The notes: generated from the letters alone by a model not told the origin. 64,000 bases of DNA from Sphingomonas sp. AOB5 (GCF_029433115.1 NZ_JARNTV010000012.1:1-64000); one strand, 5' to 3'. Shown: positions 20,435 through 29,761, numbered from the stretch's first letter. Program-made: numbers and translations.

Positions 20435-20580
20435 CCTTCTCCCATCGGGGGAGAAGGAAGGGGCCCGTTCGCAAAGCGAGTGGGAAGGATGAGGGTCTGT
20501 AACGGGCCGTCCCGCACTTAGCCCTCACCCGTCGCCGGACCTGCGGTCCGTCTCTCCCTCTCCCCCGGAGGGGAGAGGGG
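20435..20580. repeat. Pair of hairpin repeats between convergent genes
   Basis: Two hairpins face each other in the 156-base gap: 20435-20457 (CCTTCTCCC with GGGAGAAGG) and about 20556-20580 (CCCTCTCCC with GGGAGAGGG). Between them lie further related pieces (GGATGAGGG at 20488-20496 and CCCTCACCC at 20522-20530). This is the doublet layout of REP-like elements, and it sits where transcription of the acylase and the M28 peptidase would collide. Confidence 0.7.
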
Positions 20581-20588
20581 TTTAGCGC

Positions 20589-22247
20589 TTACTTCTTCGC
20601 CGGAGCCGCTGCCGGCTTCGGCGCAGGCCGCGGTGCACGCGGCTGGCCAGGGGCGTACTGGTCGCCATATTTGTTGCCTTCGTACCAGCGCGGCGCTTCG
20701 GGTGCGTTGGCGATCTCGGCCGCGATCAGATAGTTGATCTTGGCGAACTTGGCCCCGGCCTCCCAGTTGAACGGCAGGTTCGTCTGGTCGGTGACCTTGT
20801 GGTAATCGGTCGCCAGGAACTTCTGGAAGGCTTCCTTGCCGCCATTGGCCCAGCCGGTGACCAGGAAAACCGACGGCACGCCCGCCTTGACGAAGCTGTA
20901 GTGATCCGAGCGGACGAACAGATTCTCCTCGGGCATCGGATCGGGCGACAGGGTCACGCCCATCCGCGCGCCCGCGCGCTCGACGATCGGGCCAAGCGTC
21001 GAATGCTCGGCGCCGAACGCCACCACATCGGTGAAGTCGTAGAGCAGGATCGGCATGTCGAGATTGACGTCGGCAACCACCTTGCCACTGCCCACCACCG
21101 GATATTTGGCGAGATATTCGGAGCCGAGCAGCCCGTCTTCCTCGGCGGTCAGCGCGACGAACAGGATCGAGCGCTTCGGCCGCTTGCCGCTCTCGGCAAA
21201 GGCACGCGCCACCTCGAGCATCGTCGCGACGCCCGCGGCATTGTCCATCGCGCCATTATAAGTCTTGTCCGGCCCGGGCAGGTTGGGGTCGACGCCGTCA
21301 TGGTCGAGATGCGCCGACAGCACGACATATTCGGCCGACAGGCGCGGATCGGATCCGGGCAGGATGCCGATCACGTTCGGGCTGTTGACGATCTTCACCT
21401 TGCTGGTGCGCTCGGTGGTGACCTTGGGCGTCAGCGCGAAGCCCTTGGGCCGCTCGCCCGCAGTCACCGCGGCGAACACCTGCTCGGCGGTCTGCGGCGA
21501 ACCCGCGAACAGCGCGGCAGCCACGGCGGGATTGGTATAGGCGCCGATCTTGATCCCCGGATCCTCGCCGCCCGGCGCGCCGTTCGGCCCCAGCCAGGTC
21601 ATCTGCGAGCGCAGGAAATAGCCGCGCGCGCTGGCCCAGGACATGCGCTGGAGATTCTCGGGGCTGACCAGATAGATCACGCCCAGTGCGCCGCGCTTGC
21701 CGGCATTGGCGCCCTTGTCCTCGGCGCCGGCCGCTTCGGCGGCGGCACCGGTCAGGCCGCGCGGCGTGCCGAGCAGCACGGCGACGAACTTGTCCTTCAC
21801 GTCGAGGCCCGCATAATCGTCGTTCAGGCCAAAGCCCGCGAACACGACATTGCCGGTCAGCACCTGCGCGGTGCTGCCATAGCGCGGCGAGGCGCCGATC
21901 AGCACATCCTCGCCATTGGCGAATTTCTTGCCGCCCACGGTGATCGATGCGGGCGCCGCCGGATCCAGCGAGAACTCGGCGAGCGGCACCTGCTGGTACC
22001 AGCCGCCATTGGTGCCGCCCGGCTTCAGCCCCAGCGCCTCGAAACGAGTCGCGACATAGCGTGCGGCGATATCGAAGCCGCGGGTGCCGGCGTTGCGGCC
22101 CTCGAGCAGATCGTCCGCCAGAAATTCGACATGCGCCTTCACTGCCGCTGCCGAGAAGGTCGGTTCTTCCGACTTCGGTGCGGTCTGGGCAAATGCCGGC
22201 GTGGCCAGCCCAAGCGAAAGTGCCGTCAAAAACAATGGGATGCGCAT
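20589..22247 (-). CDS. M28 family zinc metallopeptidase, secreted (552 aa)
   Basis: The open frame extends far upstream, but the gene proper starts at 22247 with MRIPLFLTALSLGLATPAFAQ, a signal peptide. Zinc ligands of the M28 fold are visible: LSAHLDHDG (His, near 314), GAMDNAAGV (bridging Asp), TAEEDGLLGSEY (catalytic and ligand Glu), NLDMP (Asp) and RSDHYSF (His). An inserted PA-like region precedes them (about 120-220). The tail is Pro/Ala/Lys-rich (RAPRPAPKPAAAPAKK). It is an exported aminopeptidase-like enzyme. It is divergent from an M16 peptidase whose tail is of the same type, suggesting the two peptidases work together in the periplasm. Confidence 0.92.
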   Translation of the reverse strand: MRIPLFLTALSLGLATPAFAQTAPKSEEPTFSAAAVKAHVEFLADDLLEGRNAGTRGFDIAARYVATRFEALGLKPGGTNGGWYQQVPLAEFSLDPAAPASITVGGKKFANGEDVLIGASPRYGSTAQVLTGNVVFAGFGLNDDYAGLDVKDKFVAVLLGTPRGLTGAAAEAAGAEDKGANAGKRGALGVIYLVSPENLQRMSWASARGYFLRSQMTWLGPNGAPGGEDPGIKIGAYTNPAVAAALFAGSPQTAEQVFAAVTAGERPKGFALTPKVTTERTSKVKIVNSPNVIGILPGSDPRLSAEYVVLSAHLDHDGVDPNLPGPDKTYNGAMDNAAGVATMLEVARAFAESGKRPKRSILFVALTAEEDGLLGSEYLAKYPVVGSGKVVADVNLDMPILLYDFTDVVAFGAEHSTLGPIVERAGARMGVTLSPDPMPEENLFVRSDHYSFVKAGVPSVFLVTGWANGGKEAFQKFLATDYHKVTDQTNLPFNWEAGAKFAKINYLIAAEIANAPEAPRWYEGNKYGDQYAPGQPRAPRPAPKPAAAPAKK

Positions 22248-22415
22248 GAAAATCTTCCCCCGGAACCAGGATCGAACAGGCAGGCTAGTGCAAAAGGATT
22301 TGCACATAAAGATATGTCGCAAGTGATTTGTCCCGGCAACACGGTTTGGGTTGCAGCCGCCTCTCGCGGCGCTATGGTCGCGCCCATCCACCATCCGGTG
22401 AAAAGGACCCCCGTC

Positions 22416-25295
22416 TTGAAATCCTTCCTCCTGTTCGGCGCCGCCACCTGCGCGCTCGCCATCTCCGCTCCCGCCTTCGCGCAGAACGCTGCGGCCCCGG
22501 CCGCGCCTGCCCAGGCGGCGGCTCCTGCAGCGAAGCCGGCTCCGGTTTCCGAACTCGCCAAGTCGGTCGACATTCCGTACGAGGAATTCACGCTGTCGAA
22601 CGGCCTTCGCGTGATCGTCCATACCGATCGCAAGGCCCCGATCGTCGCGGTTTCGACCTGGTACGATGTCGGCGCCAAGCATGAGCCCAAGGGCAAGACC
22701 GGCTTCGCCCATCTGTTCGAGCATTTGATGTTCAACGGTTCGGAAAACGCCCCCGGCGACTTCTTCGAGCCGCTGCGTCAGGTCGGCGCGACCGATTTCA
22801 ACGGCACCACCAGCTTCGATCGCACCAACTATTTCGAGACGGTGCCGACCCCGGCGCTGGAGCGCGCGCTGTTCCTCGAGAGCGACCGCATGGGCTATCT
22901 GCTCGGCGCGATCGATCAGGCGGTGCTCGACGAGCAGCGCGGCGTCGTCCAGAACGAAAAGCGCCAGAACGACAACAACCCCTACGGTCTGGCCTTTTAC
23001 CGCATCGTCGAGAATGTCTTCCCCGAAGGCCATCCCTATGCGCACCTGCCGATCGGTTCGATGGCCGATCTGGATGCGGCCAGCATCGATGACGTGAAGA
23101 ACTGGTTCAAGTCGCACTATGGCCCGAACAACGCGGTGCTGGTGCTGGCAGGCGATATCGACGTCGCCACCGCGCGTCCGCTGGTCGAGAAATATTTCGG
23201 CGGCATTCCGCGCGGCCCCGAGACCCATCTGCCCAACGCGCCGGTCGTGCCGCTGGCGGCACCCAAGACCGAGACGATGAAGGATCGCGTCGCCACCACC
23301 CGCGTCTATCGCGTGTGGGCGGTGCCGGGCCTCAACGATCCCGATGCCGTGCCGCTCGACGTGTTCGCCAGCGTGCTCGGCGGGCTTTCCTCGTCGCGGC
23401 TCGACAATGCGCTGGTGCGCAAGGAGAAGCTGGCGGTGAATGTCAGCTCGGGCATCCAGTCGCTTTCGCAGGGCGGCATGTTCCTGGTCGTGCTCGATGT
23501 CCGCCCGGGCGTCGATCCGGCGGTGGCGGTCAAGCGCCTCGACGAGATCATGGCCGATCTGCTCAAGAACGGCCCGACCGCGGACGAAGTGACCCGCGTC
23601 GCCACCAACAACATCTCGGGCCGCATCGCGGGTCTGGAATCGGTCGGCGGCTTCGGCGGAAAGGCCGTGGCGCTGGCTTCGGGCGCGCTCTATTCGAACG
23701 ATCCGGGCTTCTACAAGAAGCAGCTCAACCGTCTGGCGACCACTACCCCGGCGCAGGTCCGCGCTGCCGCCGGCCGCTGGCTGGGCAAGCCGTCCTATAC
23801 GCTGACGGTCGAGCCGGGCGCGCGTGAAGGCGCCTATGCCGAAGCCGCGAAGCCCGCGGCCAAGCCGGCCGAGGCCGCAGCGCCCAAGACCGAAGTGTCG
23901 ATGAACACCCGCGCGGAGAAGCTGCCCGACGTCGGCAATATCGGCGATCTCGACTTCCCGGACGTGCAGCGCGCGAAGCTGTCGAACGGCGTCGAGGTGA
24001 TCTACGCCCAGCGCAAGGCAGCGCCGATCACCCAGGTGGTGATCAGCTTCGACGCGGGCGTCGTCGCCGATCCGGACGGCAAGCTGGGCCTGCAGTCGCT
24101 GGCGCTGTCGGTGATGGACGAAGGCACGACGCACCTCGATTCGATCCAGATCGCGGAAGCCAAGGAGCGCCTCGGCGCGCGCATCGGCACCGGCAATTCG
24201 GCCGACCGCACCTATGTGACGCTGTTCACCCCCAGCCCGAACCTTGGCGGCTCGCTCGATCTGCTCGGCGATGTGGTGAAGAACCCGGCTTTCGCTCCGG
24301 CCGAGGTCGAGCGCGTGCGCGGCCAGGTGCTGGCGGGCATTCAGCAGGAGCTGACCAGCCCGCAGGGTCTGGCCCAGCGCACCACGCCCAAGGTGCTGTA
24401 CGGCAACTCGCCCTATGCCAAGCTGGCAGCGGGCAGCGGCGATCCCGAAGCGATCAAGACGCTGACGCGCGAGGATCTGGTCGGCTTCCATCAGGCATGG
24501 ATCCGTCCGGAAAAGGCCAAGATCTTCGTCGTCTCGGATCGTCCGCTGGCCGAAGTCACCGCGGCGCTCGAAGCGCGCTTCGGCAAGTGGCAGGGCACCG
24601 GCACGGCGGGCGTGAAGGCGCTCGACGTGGCACCGACCCAGTCGTCGCCGAAGATCGTCCTGGTCGATCGTCCGCAGTCGCCGCAGTCGCTGATCATCGG
24701 GGCGCAGCTCACTCCGCTGGTAAGCACCGCCGATCTGCTCGACGTGCTGACCGCCAACGAAGTGCTCGGCTCGGGCTTCCTGTCGCGCATCAACATGAAC
24801 CTGCGCGAGAACAAGCACTGGTCGTACGGCGTGCGCGGCGGCTTCAGCCGTTATGAAGGCACGGTGCCGTACATCATCAGCGCGCCGGTCCAGGCCGACA
24901 AGACGGGTGCCTCGATCACCGAACTGCGCAACGACGTGCGCAACTTCCTGACGACGCAGGGCATCACTCCGGCCGAGTTCGAACGCACGATCAACGGCGA
25001 GACCCGCGAACTGCCCGGTACGTTCGAAACCTCGGGTTCGGTGCTGAGCGCCATGCAGTCGAACGACATGTTCAAGCGTCCGGACAATTATTACGACACC
25101 ATCGCCGCGCGTTATCGTGCAATGAAGTCGCCGCAGCTCGACGCGGCGGCGCGTGCGGCGATCGATCCAGACAAGTTCGTGTGGATCGTGGTCGGCGATG
25201 CGTCAGTGGTGCGGCCGCAGCTCGAAGGGCTGGGCCTGCCGATCGAAGTCGTGCCGTCGCCGGCTCCGGCCGCGCCGGCACCTGCGAAGAAGTAA
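22416..25295 (+). CDS. Tandem M16 family metallopeptidase, secreted (959 aa)
   Basis: I choose TTG 22416 as start: AAAAGGA sits 8 bases upstream and the product begins MKSFLLFGAATCALAISAPAFAQ, a good signal peptide. GTG 22398 and ATG 22374 are in-frame alternatives. Domain 1 carries the inverted zinc motif HLFEH (about 98-102) with the downstream Glu in DEQRGVVQNEK. A second M16 unit begins near residue 510 (VQRAKLSNGVEVIYAQRKAA) and lacks HxxEH, as expected for the inactive half of pitrilysin-type enzymes. Pro/Ala-rich linkers border the units. It probably degrades peptides in the periplasm, and lies beside the M28 gene and upstream of a 100-aa protein. Confidence 0.92.
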   Translation: MKSFLLFGAATCALAISAPAFAQNAAAPAAPAQAAAPAAKPAPVSELAKSVDIPYEEFTLSNGLRVIVHTDRKAPIVAVSTWYDVGAKHEPKGKTGFAHLFEHLMFNGSENAPGDFFEPLRQVGATDFNGTTSFDRTNYFETVPTPALERALFLESDRMGYLLGAIDQAVLDEQRGVVQNEKRQNDNNPYGLAFYRIVENVFPEGHPYAHLPIGSMADLDAASIDDVKNWFKSHYGPNNAVLVLAGDIDVATARPLVEKYFGGIPRGPETHLPNAPVVPLAAPKTETMKDRVATTRVYRVWAVPGLNDPDAVPLDVFASVLGGLSSSRLDNALVRKEKLAVNVSSGIQSLSQGGMFLVVLDVRPGVDPAVAVKRLDEIMADLLKNGPTADEVTRVATNNISGRIAGLESVGGFGGKAVALASGALYSNDPGFYKKQLNRLATTTPAQVRAAAGRWLGKPSYTLTVEPGAREGAYAEAAKPAAKPAEAAAPKTEVSMNTRAEKLPDVGNIGDLDFPDVQRAKLSNGVEVIYAQRKAAPITQVVISFDAGVVADPDGKLGLQSLALSVMDEGTTHLDSIQIAEAKERLGARIGTGNSADRTYVTLFTPSPNLGGSLDLLGDVVKNPAFAPAEVERVRGQVLAGIQQELTSPQGLAQRTTPKVLYGNSPYAKLAAGSGDPEAIKTLTREDLVGFHQAWIRPEKAKIFVVSDRPLAEVTAALEARFGKWQGTGTAGVKALDVAPTQSSPKIVLVDRPQSPQSLIIGAQLTPLVSTADLLDVLTANEVLGSGFLSRINMNLRENKHWSYGVRGGFSRYEGTVPYIISAPVQADKTGASITELRNDVRNFLTTQGITPAEFERTINGETRELPGTFETSGSVLSAMQSNDMFKRPDNYYDTIAARYRAMKSPQLDAAARAAIDPDKFVWIVVGDASVVRPQLEGLGLPIEVVPSPAPAAPAPAKK

Positions 25296-25314
25296 GAACC
25301 AAGGGAGAGACGAA

Positions 25315-25617
25315 ATGGCCAATGTTGACGGAAGCTGGGACACGCTGGTTCGCTCGCCGATGGGCGATCAGAAGGCGACCCTGACCATCGCCAGCGCCGG
25401 TGACAGTTTCACCGGCACCTATTCGGGTGCGATGGGCAATGCCGAGATCAAGGAAGGCAAGGTCGATGGTGACAAGCTGACCTGGAAGCTCGACATCACC
25501 GTGCCGATGCCGATGACCCTCGACGCCGAAGCCACGGTGGACGGCGATGCGATCACCGGCACCGTCACCGCCGGTGCGTTCGGCGCCTTCCCGCTGACGG
25601 GAACGCGCGTGGGCTGA
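25315..25617 (+). CDS. Small beta-rich cytoplasmic protein (100 aa)
   Basis: The ATG at 25315 has AAGGGAGAGA just upstream, 19 bases after the M16 stop, so it is probably co-transcribed. The product MANVDGSWDTLVRSPMGDQK is a repeating beta-strand protein with patterns such as ATLTIASAGDSFTGTYSGAMG and KLTWKLDITVPMPMTLDAEATV, like a small lipocalin-type barrel. There is no signal peptide. Comparable 100-aa proteins occur widely in sphingomonads as uncharacterised proteins; the fold suggestion is mine. An intrinsic terminator follows. Confidence 0.8.
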   Translation: MANVDGSWDTLVRSPMGDQKATLTIASAGDSFTGTYSGAMGNAEIKEGKVDGDKLTWKLDITVPMPMTLDAEATVDGDAITGTVTAGAFGAFPLTGTRVG

Positions 25618-25642
25618 AGCCCAGACGCGACGTGAAACGAAG

Positions 25643-25671
25643 AGGCCCGCTTCCGATGAGGAGGCGGGCCT
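25643..25671. terminator. Bidirectional intrinsic terminator
   Basis: AGGCCCGC and GCGGGCCT form the stem core, with T-rich sequence on the right (TTTTTCG) and the matching A-rich sequence on the left (AAACGAAG). It lies between convergent genes and can stop transcripts from both sides: the 100-aa protein and purK. Confidence 0.85.
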
Positions 25672-25708
25672 TTTTCGTTTCATTCCCCTGAGGAGAGGGC
25701 TGGGGTGC

Positions 25709-26776
25709 TTAGCGCTCCAGCCGGGTCACATGGCCCATCTTGCGGCCCGGGCGGATCTCGTGCTTGCCGTACAGGTGCAGATGCGCGCCCGGTTCGGCGA
25801 GATAATCGGCCCAACGGGTCGCATCGTCGCCGATCAGATTTTCCATCTCGACGCGCAGCGCGGTCGGCGCAGTGCTACCCAGCGGCAGGCCGCAGATCGC
25901 GCGGATATGGTTTTCGAACTGCGAGGTCTCGGCGCCCTCGATGGTCCAGTGGCCGCTGTTATGGACGCGCGGCGCCATCTCGTTGAACACCGGGCCGTCC
26001 GCGGTCGCGAAGAATTCCAGCGCGATCACTCCGACATAGTCGAGCGCCTCGGCCACCCGCCCGGCCAGTGCCGCGGCTTCGGTCCATTGCGATGCGATCT
26101 CGGCCGGGGCCGGGATGCTGGAGAGATGCAGGATGCCGCTGCGATGCTGGTTCCAGGGCGGCGGATAGCTGGTCGTGCTGCCGTCCGGCGCGCGGGCGAG
26201 GATAATCGAAAACTCATGGCTGAAGGTGACGAAGCCTTCGAGGATCGAAGGCTGACCCTTGACCGCTTCCCACGCCTCGGCAGCCTGAGCGGGATCGTCG
26301 ATCCGCGCCTGACCCTTGCCGTCATAGCCGAGCGACACCGTCTTCAGGATCGCGGGCGTGCCGATAATCTCCAGCGCCGCAACCAGTTCGTCGAGGCTGT
26401 CGACGGTGGCGAAGGGTGCGGTTCGCCCGCCCAGATCGCGCACGAACGCCTTCTCGACATGACGCACCTGCGCCACTTCCAGCGCCTTCAGGCCCGGCCG
26501 CACCGGCACCTTGTCCGCGATTGCCGAAAGCGCCGCCAACGGCACATTCTCGAATTCATAGGTCACGACGTCGCAGGCGCGCGCAAAGGCGGCCAGTTCG
26601 TCCGCTTCGTGGAAGCCCGCGCGGGTGAAGGCCGAGCTGATATCGTTGGCCGGGCCGCTTTCGGGCGCGAACACATGGATGCGATAGCCGATCTGCGCGG
26701 CGGCCACGCCCAGCATCCGGCCGAGCTGGCCGCTGCCGAGGATGCCGATGGTCGCGCCGGGAGGGATCGTCGTCAT
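25709..26776 (-). CDS. purK: N5-carboxyaminoimidazole ribonucleotide synthase
   Basis: The 355-aa protein is an ATP-grasp ligase with the PurK signature start GATIGILGSGQLGRMLGVAAAQIGY and central VTYEFENVPL, KTVSLGYDGKGQ and EFFATADGPVFNEMAPRVHNSGHWT. It uses ATP and bicarbonate to convert AIR to N5-CAIR in de novo purine synthesis. It follows purE by 9 bases on the same strand, the usual purE-purK arrangement. Confidence 0.97.
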   Translation of the reverse strand: MTTIPPGATIGILGSGQLGRMLGVAAAQIGYRIHVFAPESGPANDISSAFTRAGFHEADELAAFARACDVVTYEFENVPLAALSAIADKVPVRPGLKALEVAQVRHVEKAFVRDLGGRTAPFATVDSLDELVAALEIIGTPAILKTVSLGYDGKGQARIDDPAQAAEAWEAVKGQPSILEGFVTFSHEFSIILARAPDGSTTSYPPPWNQHRSGILHLSSIPAPAEIASQWTEAAALAGRVAEALDYVGVIALEFFATADGPVFNEMAPRVHNSGHWTIEGAETSQFENHIRAICGLPLGSTAPTALRVEMENLIGDDATRWADYLAEPGAHLHLYGKHEIRPGRKMGHVTRLER

Positions 26777-26785
26777 CCGGTCAAC

Positions 26786-27268
26786 TCACTCGGGATCGGT
26801 CGCCACGCCGTCGGTCTGCGCCGCGCGCCACGCCTGAAGCCGCTGCGATAGCGCCTCGTCGCTGGTGGCGAGGATCGCCGCGGCCAGCAGGCCCGCATTT
26901 GCCGCGCCCGCTTTGCCGATCGCCAGCGTGCCGACCGGAATGCCCGCGGGCATCTGGACGATCGAATAAAGGCTATCGAGGCCTTTCAGCGCCTTGGATT
27001 CGACCGGCACGCCCAGCACCGGCAGGTGCGTCATCGACGCCGCCATGCCCGGCAGATGCGCCGCGCCGCCCGCGCCCGCGATGATGACCTTCAGGCCGCG
27101 CTCTGCGGCACCCTGCGCATAATCGTACAGCCGCTGCGGGGTGCGATGCGCGGAAACGACCTTGGTCTCGTGCGCGATGCCCAGGTCCGACAGGCGCTCG
27201 GCGGCATGGCGCATCGTCTCCCAATCGGAGGTGCTGCCCATGATGATGCCGACAACCGGGTTGGTCAT
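26786..27268 (-). CDS. purE: N5-carboxyaminoimidazole ribonucleotide mutase
   Basis: The 160-aa protein has the class I PurE hallmarks: [10 protein letters not shown] near the start (phosphate site), [11 protein letters not shown] with the catalytic His, and [25 protein letters not shown]. It rearranges N5-CAIR to CAIR, directly after the PurK step. It is the first gene of the purEK pair. The next gene upstream on the same strand, gpmA, ends 53 bases away. Confidence 0.97.
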   Translation of the reverse strand: MTNPVVGIIMGSTSDWETMRHAAERLSDLGIAHETKVVSAHRTPQRLYDYAQGAAERGLKVIIAGAGGAAHLPGMAASMTHLPVLGVPVESKALKGLDSLYSIVQMPAGIPVGTLAIGKAGAANAGLLAAAILATSDEALSQRLQAWRAAQTDGVATDPE

Positions 27269-27321
27269 TCGTCCCGTCCCCTTGGAGGAAGCGCCGTCCC
27301 TAGAGGGAGGGCATCCTCAGA

Positions 27322-28008
27322 TCAACGCTCGCTCAGATAATAGCGGTCGGTCGCGGCCAGATTGTCGTCCAGCTCGTAGACGATCGGCTGGCCGGTCGGG
27401 ATCTCCAGCTCGGTGATCTCGTCGTCGGGAATGTGCGACAGATGCTTGACCAGCGCGCGCAGCGAATTGCCGTGCGCCGAGATCACCACGCGCTTGCCCG
27501 CCTTCAGGTCGGGCGCGATGGTCGATTCCCAATAGGGCTGAACGCGCGCGATCGTGTCCTTCAGGCTCTCGGTATTGGGGATTGCGATCCCGGCATAGCG
27601 GCGGTCGGCGGCCAGATCGAACTCGCCGCCCGGCTCCAGCACCGGCGGCGGCGTATCGAAAGCACGGCGCCAGATCTTGACCTGCGCATCGCCGTGCAGC
27701 GCCGCGGTCTCGGCCTTGTCCAGTCCGGTCAGCCCGCCATAATGCCGCTCGTTCAGCGCCCAGTCCTTGGTGACCGGCAGCCACAGCCGCCCCATTTCCT
27801 CCAGCGCCAGGTTGAGCGTCTTGATCGCCCGGGTCTGCAGGCTGGTATAGCATTGGTCGAAGTCGAAGCCCTTTTCCGCGAGCAGGCGCCCGGCGGCCTT
27901 GGCTTCCTCGATGCCCTTGTCCGTCAGGTTCACGTCCCACCAGCCGGTGAAGCGATTCTCGAGATTCCATTCGGACTGGCCGTGGCGGATCAGGACGAGC
28001 GTGGGCAT
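27322..28008 (-). CDS. gpmA: 2,3-bisphosphoglycerate-dependent phosphoglycerate mutase
   Basis: The 228-aa protein begins [20 protein letters not shown], with the phosphohistidine His9 in RHGQS. It continues with [28 protein letters not shown] (active-site Glu) and [14 protein letters not shown] (second His). It interconverts 3- and 2-phosphoglycerate in glycolysis and gluconeogenesis. AAAAGGAGA precedes the ATG on the minus strand. Relative to E. coli GpmA it is shorter at the C-terminus and has variation in the middle region, as is usual in Alphaproteobacteria. Confidence 0.97.
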   Translation of the reverse strand: MPTLVLIRHGQSEWNLENRFTGWWDVNLTDKGIEEAKAAGRLLAEKGFDFDQCYTSLQTRAIKTLNLALEEMGRLWLPVTKDWALNERHYGGLTGLDKAETAALHGDAQVKIWRRAFDTPPPVLEPGGEFDLAADRRYAGIAIPNTESLKDTIARVQPYWESTIAPDLKAGKRVVISAHGNSLRALVKHLSHIPDDEITELEIPTGQPIVYELDDNLAATDRYYLSER

Positions 28009-28080
28009 GCGGGTCTCCTTTTCGCGGCCCTCTTAGCCGTGCGGAGGGAGAGCGCAACCGGAGCGGAACTATCGGGCGTG

Positions 28081-28539
28081 TTACAGCGGCTTGGTCATGA
28101 AACGACTGAGCGGGTGCGCGACATAGTCGCCGAACGGATCGCACCAGGTGAAGCCGAGCTGGCGATAGAGCGCCTGGGCCGGTTCGAACTCGGGCGTTGC
28201 GCCGGTTTCCAGACTCAGCCGGCGATAACCGCGCTGCCGCGCCACGCCGAGCATATGCGCCATCAGCGCCGCGCCCGCGCCGCGGCGCAGCTGATCGGGC
28301 GCGGTGCGCATCGACTTGATCTCGCCATGAGTGGAATCGAGCTCGCGGATCGCGCTGCAGCCGAGCAGGGCGCCATCGCGCCATGCGCTCCAGAAACTGA
28401 TATCGGGCCGCTTCAGCCCCGACAGATCCAGCACATGCGCGCCGCCCGGCGTCGGCTTGGCACGGACCTCCTCCAGATGGACGCGCAGCAGGTCGATCAC
28501 TTGCGGATCGTCCAGGCCCCCGTCACGGATTTCGGTCAC
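28081..28539 (-). CDS. GNAT family N-acetyltransferase, paralogue 1
   Basis: Starting at GTG 28539 gives about 152 aa, aligning end to end with the 152-aa paralogue just downstream on the plus-strand map; a longer ATG start at 28608 adds 23 residues. The GNAT acetyl-CoA loop is visible in QLRRGAGAALMAHML (R/Q-x-x-G-x-G/A pattern) after GEIKSMRTAP. The segment RLSLETGATPEFEPAQALYRQLGF matches the YsnE/PaiA-like group of acetyltransferases. Substrate unknown. It shares about half its residues by eye with the gene at 28699-29157, so the two arose by tandem duplication. Confidence 0.8.
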   Translation of the reverse strand: MTEIRDGGLDDPQVIDLLRVHLEEVRAKPTPGGAHVLDLSGLKRPDISFWSAWRDGALLGCSAIRELDSTHGEIKSMRTAPDQLRRGAGAALMAHMLGVARQRGYRRLSLETGATPEFEPAQALYRQLGFTWCDPFGDYVAHPLSRFMTKPL

Positions 28540-28698
28540 GAGGCGCTGGCTCGCGCGCAGGCATGCGGAAGCGTCTGGAAGATCATTATGCGTGCTGCCC
28601 CCCGGCAATCGATGCGCAATCGTAACGTGAGTGAATCGAATTTGTCACGCAGGGGTCGCAGATAAATGCTGCGGCGCGGTAAATGCAGGAATTCGCAG

Positions 28699-29157
28699 CT
28701 AGAGTGCGAGCGTCATGAACCGGCTGAACGGATCGTCGGCGGGATAGTCGGCGAACGCACCGCACGGCTCGAACCCGCGCCCGGCATAGAGGCGCAGGGC
28801 AGGCTCGAACGCCGGGGTCGATCCGGTTTCGAGGCTCAGCCGCTTATAACCACGCGCCTGCGCGGTGGCGACGATATGATCCAGCATCGCCGCGCCCACG
28901 CCCTTGCCCAGATGCGCCTCCGCGGTCCGCATCGACTTGATCTCACCATGCCCGGAATCGATCTGCTTAAGCGCGCCCATGCCGAGCAGTTCCTCACCGT
29001 TCCACACGGTCCAGAAGCTGATGTCCGGCGTTTCAAGGCCCGACAAATCGAGGAAGTGACAACTCTCGGCAGGCGAACTGGCGAGCATCCCTGCCGCATG
29101 CACTTCGAGCAGCTCTATGGTGCGTGGGTCGCGGAGATGGCCTTCGCGGATCTGCAT
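28699..29157 (-). CDS. GNAT family N-acetyltransferase, paralogue 2
   Basis: This 152-aa protein starts MQIREGHLRDPRTIELLEVH. The acetyl-CoA loop is HLGKGVGAAMLDHIV after GEIKSMRTAE, followed by RLSLETGSTPAFEPALRLYAGRGFEPCG. Both tandem copies keep LDLSGLxxPDISFWxxW and GEIKSMRTA unchanged, so the same fold and probably similar acceptors apply. It is divergent from the TIR gene, whose start is 124 bases away. The acceptor is unknown. Confidence 0.85.
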   Translation of the reverse strand: MQIREGHLRDPRTIELLEVHAAGMLASSPAESCHFLDLSGLETPDISFWTVWNGEELLGMGALKQIDSGHGEIKSMRTAEAHLGKGVGAAMLDHIVATAQARGYKRLSLETGSTPAFEPALRLYAGRGFEPCGAFADYPADDPFSRFMTLAL

Positions 29158-29281
29158 GGTTCCCCCGGTTGGTTGCCTCCCGTTTCTATCCGGGCGGGGG
29201 CATCAGGCAAGGGCGAACGGTTTTGCTTGAAGCCAAGCATTGCGCACCCGATATGAAGTAGAATTGCCAAGATGAGGCGGG

Positions 29282-29761
29282 ATGCAGGGCTTCGTTTCCT
29301 ATTCGCATGACGACCAGAAGGCTTGCGGCGAGCTTCGCAAGCATCTGCGCCCGCTTGGCGACGCTTTCGGCATCCAGTTTCACAGCGATCATGGCAACCG
29401 GATCGGTCAGGACTTCGACGCGAAGATCAGGAAGATGATCGCGGATGCGCAGCTTCACGTGATCCTTTTCAGCACCAACCTGCTCTGGTCCGACTATATC
29501 ATGGAGACTGAGCTCCCGCTGATCCATGGCAAGAAGCGCGACAAGGGCGATCTGGTGCTCGGCATCGTGCTCGATCATTGCGCCTGGGAACTGGTTGCGG
29601 GGTCCTGGGTCGTGGCGCCGCTCGACGACGATCTCCGGCTGCGCCCGATCAAGGGATGGAGGGACCGCAACCTTGGCTTCAGCACGGCGCGTAAGCAGCT
29701 TCAGAAATCGATCGAGGACCATTTCGGCGTGCAACCGAAGCTGATCGGAGGTGCGGCATGA
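29282..29761 (+). CDS. TIR-domain protein (159 aa)
   Basis: Almost the whole protein is one TIR domain. Box 1 is FVSYSHDDQKACGELRKHL (4-22); the central strand is AQLHVILFSTNLLWSDYIMETE, where W69 and E75/E77 lie in the helix that carries the catalytic glutamate of TIR NADases. A final LRLRPIKGWRDRN fits the conserved Trp segment near the C-terminus. TIR domains either bind partner TIRs or cut NAD+ and make nucleotide signals. The stop overlaps the ATG of the next gene by 4 bases (ATGA), so it is coupled to the leucine-rich-repeat protein. There is no signal peptide; it should be cytoplasmic. An effector role is inferred. Confidence 0.82.
   Translation: MQGFVSYSHDDQKACGELRKHLRPLGDAFGIQFHSDHGNRIGQDFDAKIRKMIADAQLHVILFSTNLLWSDYIMETELPLIHGKKRDKGDLVLGIVLDHCAWELVAGSWVVAPLDDDLRLRPIKGWRDRNLGFSTARKQLQKSIEDHFGVQPKLIGGAA

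Noticed and set aside
20799..22415. Long in-frame extension upstream of the M16 peptidase.
   Set aside because: It runs antisense through the M28 gene and has no signal peptide; the real start is near 22416.
22248..24818. Long in-frame extension upstream of the M28 peptidase.
   Set aside because: It is antisense to the M16 gene; the signal peptide at 22247 defines the gene.
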